A stretch of 64,000 nucleotides of DNA, taken from positions 124,001 to 188,000 of the forward strand of contig NZ_JADJDO010000002.1 in assembly GCF_016702655.1 (NCBI RefSeq). The letters are read 5' to 3'. Below, in pieces: positions 1-8,513 of this stretch. A program made the translations under genes and the position numbers. The notes beneath the pieces were generated by a model. It did no database searches, was not told where the DNA came from, and worked only from the letters and a program-made list of their open reading frames with translations. This stretch comes from Ideonella sp. (GTDB taxonomy: Bacteria > Pseudomonadota > Gammaproteobacteria > Burkholderiales > Burkholderiaceae_C). Within the stretch, counting starts at the first letter, position 1. Every line of letters begins with the position of its first letter.

Positions 1-1
1 T

Positions 2-613
2 TCAGTCTCCGCTCAGCACGCCGCGGCGCGGTGCGCGCGGCTCGTTCGACCGCAGGCCCTGCAGGCTGCGCTGCAGCATCTGCACCGCCTCCGGGGCTTC
101 GATCGCGACTACCTGGTCGACCACCCAGTGCCTGTCCTTCTCGGGCATCAGCGCCTCGATGCGATGGCCGAGGTAGCGCATGAACGCGAAGTCCGGCCCG
201 TCGGCGTCGTGGCCGAACTCGGCGTAGTGCGGCGCGAGCTGGTTCACGAGGTCGATGAAGCGTCCTTGGCGGCTCTCCTCGCCTGGCGCGGGCGCGCCGA
301 GCAGGCGCTCCTCGTTTTCGGCCAGGTGATCGGCTACGCGGCGCACGAGCGCCGTCGTGAAGGCGACGCGCTCGGCGGCCGGCATGGAGTCGTGCGCCAT
401 GCGGTCGAGGACCTGGACCAGGAACACGAGCCACTCGCGCATGAAGCCGAAGTAGGGCTCACCGATGTCGATGTCGAAGCGCGCACCGCGCATCTGTGCG
501 AGCGCGTTGTGCGCCACGCGCCAGACGATGAAGGCCATTGCGCCCGCCGTCTCCTCGGACGACCGGGGCGCGTCGGCCTTGAACCACTGGCTCTTCAGGC
601 GCAGCTTGGCCAT
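2..613 (-). CDS. Conserved-looking protein of unknown function, last gene of the DsrC-like/Cas6-like operon
   Basis: This is a complete 203-residue protein with an ATG start and a TGA stop two bases inside the window edge. I do not recognise its family. It has no signal peptide, no convincing membrane span and no cysteines, so it is probably a soluble, mostly helical cytoplasmic protein. It is rich in charged and aromatic residues, with a distinctive stretch around residues 50-60 containing IGEPYFGFMREW. It is the fourth gene of a minus-strand operon behind a small unknown protein, a Cas6-like protein and a DsrC/TusE-like protein. That placement suggests a role linked to the DsrC-like protein, but this is inference. 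A 90-bp GC-rich intergenic repeat separates it from the DsrC-like gene. Confidence 0.75.
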   Translation of the reverse strand: MAKLRLKSQWFKADAPRSSEETAGAMAFIVWRVAHNALAQMRGARFDIDIGEPYFGFMREWLVFLVQVLDRMAHDSMPAAERVAFTTALVRRVADHLAENEERLLGAPAPGEESRQGRFIDLVNQLAPHYAEFGHDADGPDFAFMRYLGHRIEALMPEKDRHWVVDQVVAIEAPEAVQMLQRSLQGLRSNEPRAPRRGVLSGD

Positions 614-627
614 GGGGTCAGGTCAGG

Positions 628-703
628 TCCGGCGCCGGGCCGCCCCCAGCCGGACGCTCACCCTCGGGGGGCGACGCGCAGCGTCCTGGGGGTCGAGACA
701 TCA
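628..703. repeat. GC-rich intergenic repeat (GCCGGGCCGCCCC family)
   Basis: The gap between the DsrC-like gene and the 203-aa gene carries the core GCCGGGCCGCCCC at 634-646. A G-rich partner segment that can pair with it lies near 674-695. The same core recurs at about 5467, 31846 and 48011, and inverted near 48670. It looks like a dispersed palindromic element rather than coding DNA. Confidence 0.55.
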
Positions 704-1033
704 TCAGTAGCCGCCCTTGCCCAGCGGCTGCGGCAGCCCGGCGACCTTGGCCGCCTGCTTGGCCGGGCCGAGCGGGAACAGGTCGTACAGCGCCTTGCTG
801 TCGCAGCCGGGCAGCAGCTCGGCCACGCCCTTGAGCAGGTTGCGAAAGTTCGGCGTGTGCCCGTGCTCGCGGTATTGATCGCGCAGGTAGTTGACGACCG
901 TCCAGTGCGCGTCGGTGAGGGTGATGCTCTCGGCCGCGGCGATGACGCGCACGACCTCTTCGCCATAGTCGGGCTCGAGCAGGTAGCCCTGCTCGTCGGT
1001 CTCGAGTTCCTGGCCGTTCACGGTATAGCTCAT
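704..1033 (-). CDS. DsrC/TusE-family protein lacking both C-terminal cysteines (RspA-like)
   Basis: This 109-residue protein is clearly of the DsrC/TusE/DsvC fold. It has the N-terminal GQELETDEQGYLLEP region, the central HWTVVNYLRDQY helix and the C-terminal FPLGPAKQAAKVAGLPQP segment. In true DsrC that segment continues to a penultimate cysteine, with a second cysteine 11 residues earlier. Here the positions read AAK and GKGGY, so both redox cysteines are missing and the protein cannot carry a trisulfide. Cysteine-less members are known as RspA-type proteins, thought to be regulatory. A GGAG lies 8 bp upstream of the ATG. It is the third gene of a minus-strand operon divergent from dsrA, next to a Cas6-like gene. 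Confidence 0.9.
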   Translation of the reverse strand: MSYTVNGQELETDEQGYLLEPDYGEEVVRVIAAAESITLTDAHWTVVNYLRDQYREHGHTPNFRNLLKGVAELLPGCDSKALYDLFPLGPAKQAAKVAGLPQPLGKGGY

Positions 1034-1069
1034 CGATGGGTCTCCATGGCTGGGTGTGGCGATCCGGGT

Positions 1070-1684
1070 TCAGGCGCCGACCGCGGCTGCGGACTTGTGC
1101 GGCACGAACAGGCCGCAGCCGAGTGCGCGATGCGCTCCGATGCCGGTGCGCTGCACGGCGAGCGAAGCGGCGGCGTCGAGCTCGTGCAGCATCAGGCTGA
1201 AGCCGACCAACGGCCCTGCGCCCGAGGCGCGCTGCTGACGCTTGCCGCAGACGGTTCTGCAGGCGATGCCGCGCGCTGCCAACTCGGCTTCGACGCCGCG
1301 CATGAACTCGCCCTCGTCGGCGCTCGCGGCGGCGACGAAGTAGGCGTACAGCGTGCCGTGCGGCTGCAGCGGGTGCGGCTTGGGCGCGCCCAGGCGCAGC
1401 GCACTGTCGCCGACGGCGAGGGTACGCCCTTGCAGCGCTGCCAGTTCCGCCGCGCGCGACTGCGGCACGCGCAGCAACAGGCGGGCGCGCGCCGACAGCC
1501 ATGCCACCGGCTCGCTGCCGGGAACGACCTTGACCGCATGGATGCCCGCGGTCGGGTGCCCGGCGAGCCAGGGCAGGTGCTCGGCCAACGCATCGGCGAG
1601 CGCCTGCGCATGGTCGCGCGGCAGGCTGCGGCCCTCGACGGCGAAGGCCACGTCGACCGCAGGCTCGGCGCTTTCGACCTGCAT
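1070..1684 (-). CDS. Cas6-like RNA-binding (RAMP-fold) protein, orphan, type I-MYXAN Cas6/Cmx6-like
   Basis: This 204-residue protein resembles orphan Cas6/Cmx6 proteins. Towards the C-terminus it has the glycine-rich loop GIGAHRALGCGLFVPHK typical of RAMP-superfamily Cas6 enzymes, preceded by a two-domain alpha/beta architecture. No CRISPR repeats or other cas genes are present, so a role in crRNA maturation is unlikely here. The start is taken as ATG at 1684, with a GGAG about 11 bp upstream. A TTG at 1693 would overlap the stop of the preceding gene. It sits between a small unknown gene and a cysteine-less DsrC/TusE-like gene. Because TusE acts in tRNA thiolation, an RNA-linked sulfur or regulatory role is a reasonable but untested inference. 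Confidence 0.7.
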   Translation of the reverse strand: MQVESAEPAVDVAFAVEGRSLPRDHAQALADALAEHLPWLAGHPTAGIHAVKVVPGSEPVAWLSARARLLLRVPQSRAAELAALQGRTLAVGDSALRLGAPKPHPLQPHGTLYAYFVAAASADEGEFMRGVEAELAARGIACRTVCGKRQQRASGAGPLVGFSLMLHELDAAASLAVQRTGIGAHRALGCGLFVPHKSAAAVGA

Positions 1685-1689
1685 CACGC

Positions 1690-1902
1690 TCAAGTCTCCT
1701 GCGCCCGCGCCCAGCGCTGCAGCGCCTCGCCCCAGGCTGCGGCGGTGTGCGGATCGATGTCGAACACGGTGAAGCGGCTCCCTTCACGGATGCGCGTGCG
1801 CAGCAGGCTCATGCCGCCGGCTTGCATGTCGAGCTGCTGCAGTTCGATCTCCTGTTTGCCCAGCGGCGCGCGCAGCTTGAGCAGGGGCGTGATACGGTCC
1901 AT
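1690..1902 (-). CDS. Small protein of unknown function, first gene of the Cas6-like/DsrC-like operon
   Basis: This is a 70-residue soluble protein starting MDRITPLLKLRAPLGKQEIE, with no cysteines and no signal peptide. I do not recognise the family. A longer reading from a TTG at 1950 is possible, but the ATG at 1902 is preferred because the hydrophilic extension looks uncoded. Its stop is 3 bp from the Cas6-like start, so the two are probably co-translated. It is the first gene of the minus-strand operon and faces the dsrA promoter across about 265 bp. That region holds an inverted-repeat operator, with TATGGA 23 bp downstream on this strand. Confidence 0.6.
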   Translation of the reverse strand: MDRITPLLKLRAPLGKQEIELQQLDMQAGGMSLLRTRIREGSRFTVFDIDPHTAAAWGEALQRWARAQET

Positions 1903-2002
1903 GGACAGGCAGTTGCGCGGCGCTTCGGGAATGCATTGGCGGGTGCGCAATTGAGCGCCGCGCCCGGGCGCCGGTCCATAGCCGGGACGGGGGGTCGCGA
2001 TC

Positions 2003-2046
2003 TAACCCTTATGGGTAGGTCGGCCACCCCCCTATTCGGCATATCC
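2003..2046 (+). promoter_or_regulatory. Inverted-repeat operator and promoter of dsrA (possibly bidirectional)
   Basis: The palindrome TAACCCTTATGGGTAG lies at 2003-2018. Exactly 23 bp after its GGGTA half is the -10-like hexamer ATATCC at 2041-2046. Read on the minus strand, the same palindrome is followed after 23 bp by TATGGA at 1980-1975, so it could also serve the Cas6-like operon. Near-identical palindromes with the same 23-bp spacing precede sat and soeA. The sequence shows the repeats and spacing; the operator function is inferred. Confidence 0.6.
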
Positions 2047-2167
2047 AGGGCTAATCAACCGGAGGGATAGCGCGGGCCCAACCCGGAGACGAAGATGCGC
2101 AGCATTCGAGGCGCCCCGTGATGCCCGCCGCGCTGCCGGCGCGGCATCACCCGACAGGAGACAACGC

Positions 2168-3451
2168 ATGGCCAAGAAGCCCTACGACACCCCGATGCTC
2201 GACCAGCTCGAGAGCGGCCCCTGGCCCAGCTTCGTGACCGGCCTGAAGCGCCTTGCCGCCGACAAGGACTACATGGTCGACCTGATGGGTCAGCTCGAGC
2301 ATTCCTACACCACCCGCAAGGGCTACTGGAAGGGCGGCACGGTCGGCGTGTACGGCTACGGCGGCGGCGTGATCCCGCGCTTCTCCGAGGTCGCGAGCCA
2401 GTTCCCGCTGTCGTCGGAGTTCCACACGCTGCGCGTGCAGCCGCCGCCGGGAATGCACTACACCACCGACGTGCTGCGCAAGATGTGCGACATCTGGGAA
2501 GAGCACGGCTCGGGGCTGATCGCATTCCATGGCCAGTCGGGCGACATCATGTTCCAGGGCGCGACGACGGCCAAGGTGCAGGACGCCTTCGACGCCATCA
2601 ACGAGATCGGCTTCGACCTCGGCGGCGCCGGCCCGGCGGTGCGGACCTCGATGTCGTGCGTCGGTGCCGCGCGTTGCGAGCAATCCTGCTTCGACGAGGC
2701 GCGCGCGCACCGCCAGGTGCTCAACACCTTCACCGACGACATCCACCGCCCGGCGCTGCCCTACAAGTTCAAGTTCAAGTTCTCGGGCTGCGCCAACGAC
2801 TGCATGAACTCGATCCAGCGCGCCGACATGGCCGTGATCGGCACCTGGCGCGACAACATCCGCACCGACGAGGCGCTGGCGCGCAAGTGGGTCGCCAAGC
2901 ACGGCATGACCGAGCTCGTCAACGACGTCATCTCCCGCTGCCCGACCAAGACGATCATGTTGAAGGAGGCTAAGGATGTCTCCACGGGTCCGAAGATCAG
3001 CAGCGTCGCGATCAACGACACGCAGTGCCTCGAGATCGACAACGGCAACTGCGTGCGCTGCATGCATTGCATCAACGTGATGACCGGCGCGCTCGCGCAC
3101 GGCACCGATACCGGCGCGACGATCCTGGTCGGCGGCAAGCGGACCTTGAAGATCGGCGACCTGATGGGCACCGTGATCGTGCCCTTCATGCCGCTCAAGA
3201 CCGACGAGGACTTCGAGGCGCTGGTCGAGCTCGGCCAGAAGACGATCGACTTCTTCGCCGAGAACGCGCTCGAGCACGAGCGCACCGGCGAGATGATCGA
3301 GCGCATCGGGCTCGTGAACTTCCTCGAAGGCATTGACGTCGAGGTCGACCCGAACATGGTCGCGACGCCGCGCACCAACCCCTACGTGCGCACCGACGGC
3401 TGGGACGACGAGGTCGCCAAGATCAACGCCCGCAAGGCCGCAGCAGCCTGA
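2168..3451 (+). CDS. dsrA: Reverse-type dissimilatory sulfite reductase, alpha subunit
   Basis: This 427-residue protein catalyses, with DsrB, the siroheme-dependent oxidation of DsrC-bound or persulfidic sulfur to sulfite in the cytoplasm. The siroheme-[4Fe-4S] ligands are visible as C164-X5-C170 and C208-X3-C212 (GCANDC). An inserted ferredoxin domain follows with C295, C298 and C301. An AGGAG lies just upstream of the ATG. It opens the long dsrABEFHCMKLJOPN operon. Presence of dsrEFH and dsrL in the operon marks it as the oxidative, reverse-acting type found in sulfur oxidisers rather than sulfate reducers. Expression is probably controlled by the inverted repeat at 2003-2018. Confidence 0.98.
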   Translation: MAKKPYDTPMLDQLESGPWPSFVTGLKRLAADKDYMVDLMGQLEHSYTTRKGYWKGGTVGVYGYGGGVIPRFSEVASQFPLSSEFHTLRVQPPPGMHYTTDVLRKMCDIWEEHGSGLIAFHGQSGDIMFQGATTAKVQDAFDAINEIGFDLGGAGPAVRTSMSCVGAARCEQSCFDEARAHRQVLNTFTDDIHRPALPYKFKFKFSGCANDCMNSIQRADMAVIGTWRDNIRTDEALARKWVAKHGMTELVNDVISRCPTKTIMLKEAKDVSTGPKISSVAINDTQCLEIDNGNCVRCMHCINVMTGALAHGTDTGATILVGGKRTLKIGDLMGTVIVPFMPLKTDEDFEALVELGQKTIDFFAENALEHERTGEMIERIGLVNFLEGIDVEVDPNMVATPRTNPYVRTDGWDDEVAKINARKAAAA

Positions 3452-3471
3452 ACACCACGAGGGAAACGAAC

Positions 3472-4539
3472 ATGGCCATGCGTACCCCGATCGAAAGCGG
3501 CGTGCCCGACAACAAGCAGTATCTGCATCCGCTGATGCTGAAGAACTACGGCAACTGGAAGTACCACGACCGGCCGCGCCCGGGCGTGCTGCACCATGTG
3601 GCGCATTCAGGCGACGAGATCTGGTCCGTGCGCGCCGGCACGCAGCGCCAGATGGACGTCTACACGATCCGCAAGCTGTGCGACATCGCCGACAAGTTTG
3701 CCGACGGCCACGTGCGATTCACGATCCGCAGCAACATCGAGTTCATGGTCGGCGATGAGAAGCGCGTCGCGCCGCTCATCGAGGCCTTGACGAGCAACGG
3801 ATTCCCGGTTGGCGGCACCGGCAATTCGGTGTCGGCCATCGCGCACACGCAGGGTTGGCTGCACTGCGACATCCCGGGCACCGACGCGTCGGGCGCCGTC
3901 AAGGCGCTGATGGACGATCTCTACGAGGATTTCGTCAAGGAGGAGATGCCCAACCGGGTGCGCCTGTCGACCTCGTGCTGCGAGATCAACTGCGGCGGCC
4001 AGGCCGACATCGCGGTCGTGATCCAGCACACCAAGCCACCCAAGATCAACCACGCGCTCGTCGCCAACGCCTGCGAGCGCCCGGCGGTCGTCGCGCGCTG
4101 CCCGGTGGCGGCGATCCGCCCGGCGATGGTCAACGGAAGGCCTTCGCTCGAGATCGACGAGAAGAAATGCATGTGCTGCGGCGCCTGCTACCCGCCGTGC
4201 CCGCCGATGCAGATCAACGACCCCGAGCACACCAAGTTCGCGATCTGGGTCGGCGGCAAGAACTCCAACGCGCGCGGCAAGCCGACCTTCATGAAGATGG
4301 TCGCCGCCGGCCTGCCCAACAACCCGCCGCGCTGGCCGGAAGTCTCGGCGATCGTCAAGAAGATTCTCTACACCTACAAGAACGACGCACGCTCCTGGGA
4401 GCGGATGTCGGACTGGATCGAGCGCATCGGCTGGCCGGGCTTCTTCGACAAGTGCGACCTGCCGTTCACCAAGTACCTGATCGACGACTGGCGCGGTTCG
4501 CGCGCGAGCCTGAACGCGTCCACGCACATCCGATTCTGA
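3472..4539 (+). CDS. dsrB: Reverse-type dissimilatory sulfite reductase, beta subunit
   Basis: This 355-residue protein is the partner of DsrA in the alpha2beta2 siroheme enzyme. The cluster-binding motif TSCCEINCGGQ falls in the middle of the protein. A ferredoxin-type motif CMCCGACYPPCPPM follows about 60 residues later. In DsrB the catalytic siroheme is bound at the interface and faces the DsrC arm. It starts 20 bp after dsrA with a GAGGG upstream of the ATG, consistent with translational coupling. Length and motifs match the family, and I see no disruption. A 93-bp GC-rich repeat follows before dsrE. Confidence 0.98.
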   Translation: MAMRTPIESGVPDNKQYLHPLMLKNYGNWKYHDRPRPGVLHHVAHSGDEIWSVRAGTQRQMDVYTIRKLCDIADKFADGHVRFTIRSNIEFMVGDEKRVAPLIEALTSNGFPVGGTGNSVSAIAHTQGWLHCDIPGTDASGAVKALMDDLYEDFVKEEMPNRVRLSTSCCEINCGGQADIAVVIQHTKPPKINHALVANACERPAVVARCPVAAIRPAMVNGRPSLEIDEKKCMCCGACYPPCPPMQINDPEHTKFAIWVGGKNSNARGKPTFMKMVAAGLPNNPPRWPEVSAIVKKILYTYKNDARSWERMSDWIERIGWPGFFDKCDLPFTKYLIDDWRGSRASLNASTHIRF

Positions 4540-4632
4540 TGTCCCACCCCCGAAGCGCCTTCGGCGCTCCCGGGCGCGCCAGCGGCGGGGAAAGGCGGCC
4601 CGGGGGGGGGGTGATCTATCACGGAACTGAAG
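4540..4632. repeat. GC-rich intergenic repeat between dsrB and dsrE
   Basis: The gap holds self-complementary GC tracts, including GAAGCGCCTTCGGCGC and a run of ten G residues. Read on the minus strand it contains CCGGGCCGCC, resembling the dispersed repeat family seen elsewhere in this window. It could act as a processing or attenuation stem inside the operon. The long G run is a likely place for sequencing error. Confidence 0.45.
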
Positions 4633-4992
4633 ATGAGAATTGGTCTGATGGTCAGCGAAGGGCCGTACACGCACCAGGCGTCCGACAGCGCCTGGCAGTT
4701 CGCAACCGCAGCGATCGCCAAGGGCCACGAGATCCAGCGCGTGTTCTTCTATCACGACGGGGTCAACAACGCGACGCGCCTGACCGAGCCGCCGCAGGAC
4801 GACCGCCACATCGTCAACCGCTGGTCGGCGCTCGCCGCCGAGCACAAGATCGACCTCGTGGTCTGCGTAGCCGCCGCGCTGCGCCGTGGCATCAAGGACG
4901 AGGTGCTGGCGCCGGGGTTCCGCATCTCGGGGTTGGGCCAACTGGTCGACAGCGCCATCAAGGCCGACCGCGTCGTGACCTTCGGAGACTGA
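4633..4992 (+). CDS. dsrE: Sulfurtransferase DsrE, catalytic subunit of DsrEFH
   Basis: This 119-residue protein is the active subunit of the cytoplasmic hexameric DsrE2F2H2 sulfur carrier. The conserved persulfide-forming cysteine is at position 78 in the motif LVVCVAAALRRGI, the same position as in Allochromatium DsrE. The complex takes sulfur from TusA-type donors and passes it to DsrC. Its presence distinguishes sulfur-oxidising dsr operons from those of sulfate reducers. The gene is followed by dsrF after a 59-bp GC-rich spacer. The upstream ribosome-binding site is weak, so expression may depend on coupling or on the intergenic stem. Confidence 0.96.
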   Translation: MRIGLMVSEGPYTHQASDSAWQFATAAIAKGHEIQRVFFYHDGVNNATRLTEPPQDDRHIVNRWSALAAEHKIDLVVCVAAALRRGIKDEVLAPGFRISGLGQLVDSAIKADRVVTFGD

Positions 4993-5051
4993 GCGCAGGG
5001 CCGCAGCGACGCGGGCGAAGCGGCCGCCTGGGGGCCGAGGGGAGGCCGGTC
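4993..5051. repeat. Short GC-rich spacer, degenerate dispersed-repeat copy
   Basis: The 59-bp spacer between dsrE and dsrF carries GGGCCGC and a G-rich tract resembling shortened copies of the dispersed intergenic element. It also supplies the GGAGG ribosome-binding site of dsrF near 5040. Confidence 0.3.
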
Positions 5052-5426
5052 ATGACCGACGCAAGCCGGATCAAGAAGGTCATGTTCGTCAACCGCAGGG
5101 CGCCCTACGGAACGATCTACGCGCTCGAGAGCCTGGAGGTGGTGTTGATCACCGCCACCTTCGACCAGGACGTGAGCCTCGTGTTTCTCGACGACGGCGT
5201 CTACGAACTGCTCAAGGGCCAGAACACCAAGGCGGTGGGCATCAAGAACTTCTCGCCGACCTACCGCGCGCTCGATGGCTACGATGTCGAGAAGCTGTAT
5301 GTCGAGCGCGAATCGCTCGCGGCGCGCGGCATCAGCGAAGACCAGTTGCTGGTCGACGTCGAGGTGCTGAGCAGCGCCGAGATGGGCGAGCTGATGGCAG
5401 CGCAGGACGTGGTGCTGAGCTTCTAG
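5052..5426 (+). CDS. dsrF: DsrF subunit of the DsrEFH sulfur carrier
   Basis: This 124-residue protein belongs to the DsrF/TusC family and forms the middle of the DsrEFH hexamer. It has the DsrE-like alpha/beta fold, with the motif FVNRRAPYGTIYALESLEVV near residues 12-31. It contains no cysteine, consistent with a structural rather than sulfur-binding role. The ATG is preceded by a good GGAGG at proper distance. It lies between dsrE and dsrH in the canonical order. A longer upstream reading frame exists but has no family similarity and overlaps dsrE, so the ATG at 5052 is preferred. Confidence 0.95.
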   Translation: MTDASRIKKVMFVNRRAPYGTIYALESLEVVLITATFDQDVSLVFLDDGVYELLKGQNTKAVGIKNFSPTYRALDGYDVEKLYVERESLAARGISEDQLLVDVEVLSSAEMGELMAAQDVVLSF

Positions 5427-5544
5427 CGGTCATGAACCACGAAGTCATTCTTCAAGCGGGTCCAGCGCCGGGCCGCCCCAAGCGGACCCGCATCCCCGCG
5501 GGGGATCGGCCGGCGTACCCGACGGCCAAGGGGCACTGATTTCT
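5427..5544. repeat. GC-rich palindromic repeat between dsrF and dsrH
   Basis: This 118-bp gap contains the dispersed core GCCGGGCCGCCCC at 5467-5479, followed by CCCCGCGGGGGATC near 5495-5507. The arms GCGGGTCC and GGACCCGC flanking the core can form a hairpin. It is the third repeat-bearing spacer inside dsrBEFH, so this part of the operon has been repeatedly interrupted. Confidence 0.5.
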
Positions 5545-5844
5545 ATGCTGCACATCGTCAACAAGTCTCCATCTCAATCGCGCACGCTCGAGAGCTGCCT
5601 GCGCCTGGCCCAGCCGGGCAGCGCGCTGCTGCTGATCGAGGACGGCGTCTATGCCGCGACGCAGGGCAACGCCGACGGCGCCGCGCTGCGCGCCGCCTGC
5701 GGGCGCCTTCAGGTCTATGCGCTGCAGCCCGACTGCGATGCGCGCGCCGTCACCGCGATGCTCGCCGAGGGCATCACGCTCGTCGACTACGGCGGCTTCG
5801 TCGATCTGGTCGCCGAGCGCAAGACCACCCATTCCTGGCTGTGA
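5545..5844 (+). CDS. dsrH: DsrH subunit of the DsrEFH sulfur carrier
   Basis: This 99-residue protein is the DsrH/TusB-family subunit. It starts MLHIVNKSPSQSRTLESC, with the conserved cysteine at position 18 corresponding to Cys20 of Allochromatium DsrH. This cysteine is not the main sulfur-binding site in the complex. The sequence LLLIEDGVYAA is a family hallmark. It is followed 58 bp later by dsrC, the acceptor of the sulfur carried by DsrEFH. Length is normal for the family. Confidence 0.95.
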   Translation: MLHIVNKSPSQSRTLESCLRLAQPGSALLLIEDGVYAATQGNADGAALRAACGRLQVYALQPDCDARAVTAMLAEGITLVDYGGFVDLVAERKTTHSWL

Positions 5845-5902
5845 CTGCCCGCAGTCGCCGTCCCATCCGTCACCTGAAACCGAACCCGAACTGGAGAGTG
5901 GC

Positions 5903-6235
5903 ATGAGCATCGAAGTCAACGGCAAGAGCTACGAAACCGACGAAGAGGGCTACCTCATCAACCTCGCGGAGTGGACGCAGGAAGTCGGCGAGCACATCGC
6001 CAAGGAAGAGAACCTGGAGATGACGCCCAGCCACTGGGAAGTCGTCAACTTCCTGCGCGACTACTACAACGAGTACCAGATCGCGCCCGCGGTGCGGGTG
6101 CTGACCAAGGCGATCGGCAAGCAGCTCGGGCCGGACAAGGGCAACAGCAAGTATCTCTACGAGCTGTTCCCGTATGGCCCGGCCAAGCAGGCGTGCAAGA
6201 TCGCCGGCCTGCCGAAACCTACCGGCTGCGTCTGA
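5903..6235 (+). CDS. dsrC: DsrC, sulfur-carrier substrate of rDsr
   Basis: This 110-residue protein is the only DsrC paralogue in the window with both redox cysteines. The C-terminal arm QACKIAGLPKPTGCV has CysB at position 98 and the penultimate CysA at 109, the required 11-residue spacing. It receives persulfide sulfur from DsrEFH, presents it to DsrAB, and cycles through a trisulfide handled by DsrMKJOP. A GGAGAG lies 7-8 bp before the ATG. It sits between dsrH and dsrM as in other sulfur oxidisers. Three other DsrC-like genes in this window lack these cysteines. Confidence 0.98.
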   Translation: MSIEVNGKSYETDEEGYLINLAEWTQEVGEHIAKEENLEMTPSHWEVVNFLRDYYNEYQIAPAVRVLTKAIGKQLGPDKGNSKYLYELFPYGPAKQACKIAGLPKPTGCV

Positions 6236-6273
6236 ACCACGGCGCGCGCATCGCAAGAGCCTGAGCTGACGCG

Positions 6274-7005
6274 ATGTCGCCGCTGAGCGTCTTCTACGCC
6301 GCGCTGTTCTACCTCGCCACCGCGCTGCTGGTGGCGGGCCTTGCGCGCAAGATCGTCGACTACGCGCGCACGCCCGCGCCGCTGAAGATCCCGACCACGC
6401 CCGCGCCGCTCACGACCACCGGCGTCGGGATGCGCGTCGCGCGCGAGGTGATGTTCTTCGAGAGCCTGTTTCGCTCCAGCAAGTGGACCTGGGCCTTCGG
6501 CTGGGCCTTCCACGCCGCACTGCTGCTGGTGCTGCTGCGCCACGTGCGCTACTTCCAGGAGCCGGTCTGGCTGCCGGTGGTGTGGGTCCAGCCTTTCGGC
6601 ACCTATGCCGGGTTTGCGCTCGTCGGCGCGCTGGCCGGGTTGTGGGCGCGCAGGATCCTGGTCGACCGCGTGCGCTACATCTCGACGCCGTCCGACCACC
6701 TGATGCTGGCGCTGCTGCTCGCGATCGGCCTGACCGGGCTCGGGATGCGCTTCGTCGCGCCGACCGACATCGTCGCCGTCAAGGCCTTCATGCTCGGCCT
6801 GATGCGCCTGACGGTGCAGCCGCTGCCGGCAGACCCGGCGCTGCTGATCCACCTGGCGCTGGTCGCAGCGCTGATGATCGTGTTCCCGATCAGCAAGCTG
6901 CTGCACGCGCCGGGCCTGTTCTTCAGCCCGACGCGCAACCAGACCGACAGTGCGCGCGAGGCGCGCCATGTCGCCGCCTGGGCGGCGGTGCTCGAGCGCA
7001 AGTAG
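6274..7005 (+). CDS. dsrM: DsrM, membrane cytochrome b subunit of DsrMKJOP
   Basis: This 243-residue integral membrane protein is related to the nitrate reductase gamma subunit. Roughly five to six hydrophobic segments are visible, beginning at residues 5-24. Histidines in the membrane segments (for example FGWAFHAALLLVLLRHVRYF) are candidate haem b ligands. It exchanges electrons between the quinone pool and DsrK on the cytoplasmic side. It starts 38 bp after dsrC and is followed 9 bp later by dsrK. A shorter paralogue, together with a DsrK paralogue, is encoded near 58.5 kb. Confidence 0.95.
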   Translation: MSPLSVFYAALFYLATALLVAGLARKIVDYARTPAPLKIPTTPAPLTTTGVGMRVAREVMFFESLFRSSKWTWAFGWAFHAALLLVLLRHVRYFQEPVWLPVVWVQPFGTYAGFALVGALAGLWARRILVDRVRYISTPSDHLMLALLLAIGLTGLGMRFVAPTDIVAVKAFMLGLMRLTVQPLPADPALLIHLALVAALMIVFPISKLLHAPGLFFSPTRNQTDSAREARHVAAWAAVLERK

Positions 7006-7014
7006 GGCGCTGCC

Positions 7015-8511
<1,497 letters not shown>

Positions 8512-8513
8512 TC

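Noticed and set aside
1070..1684. Evidence for a CRISPR system because of the Cas6-like gene
   Set aside because: No repeat-spacer array and no other cas genes are visible anywhere in the window; the gene is treated as an orphan.
128..1954. 608-codon plus-strand open frame across the Cas6-like operon
   Set aside because: It is an antisense shadow produced by high GC. The minus-strand frames have family similarity (DsrC/TusE, Cas6-like) and ribosome-binding sites; this one is Arg/Ala-rich without features.
2003..2018. Classical NarL 7-2-7 heptamer site
   Set aside because: The spacing between CCC and GGG is four bases instead of the six needed for TACYYMT-N2 pairs, so it is described only as a distinct inverted repeat.
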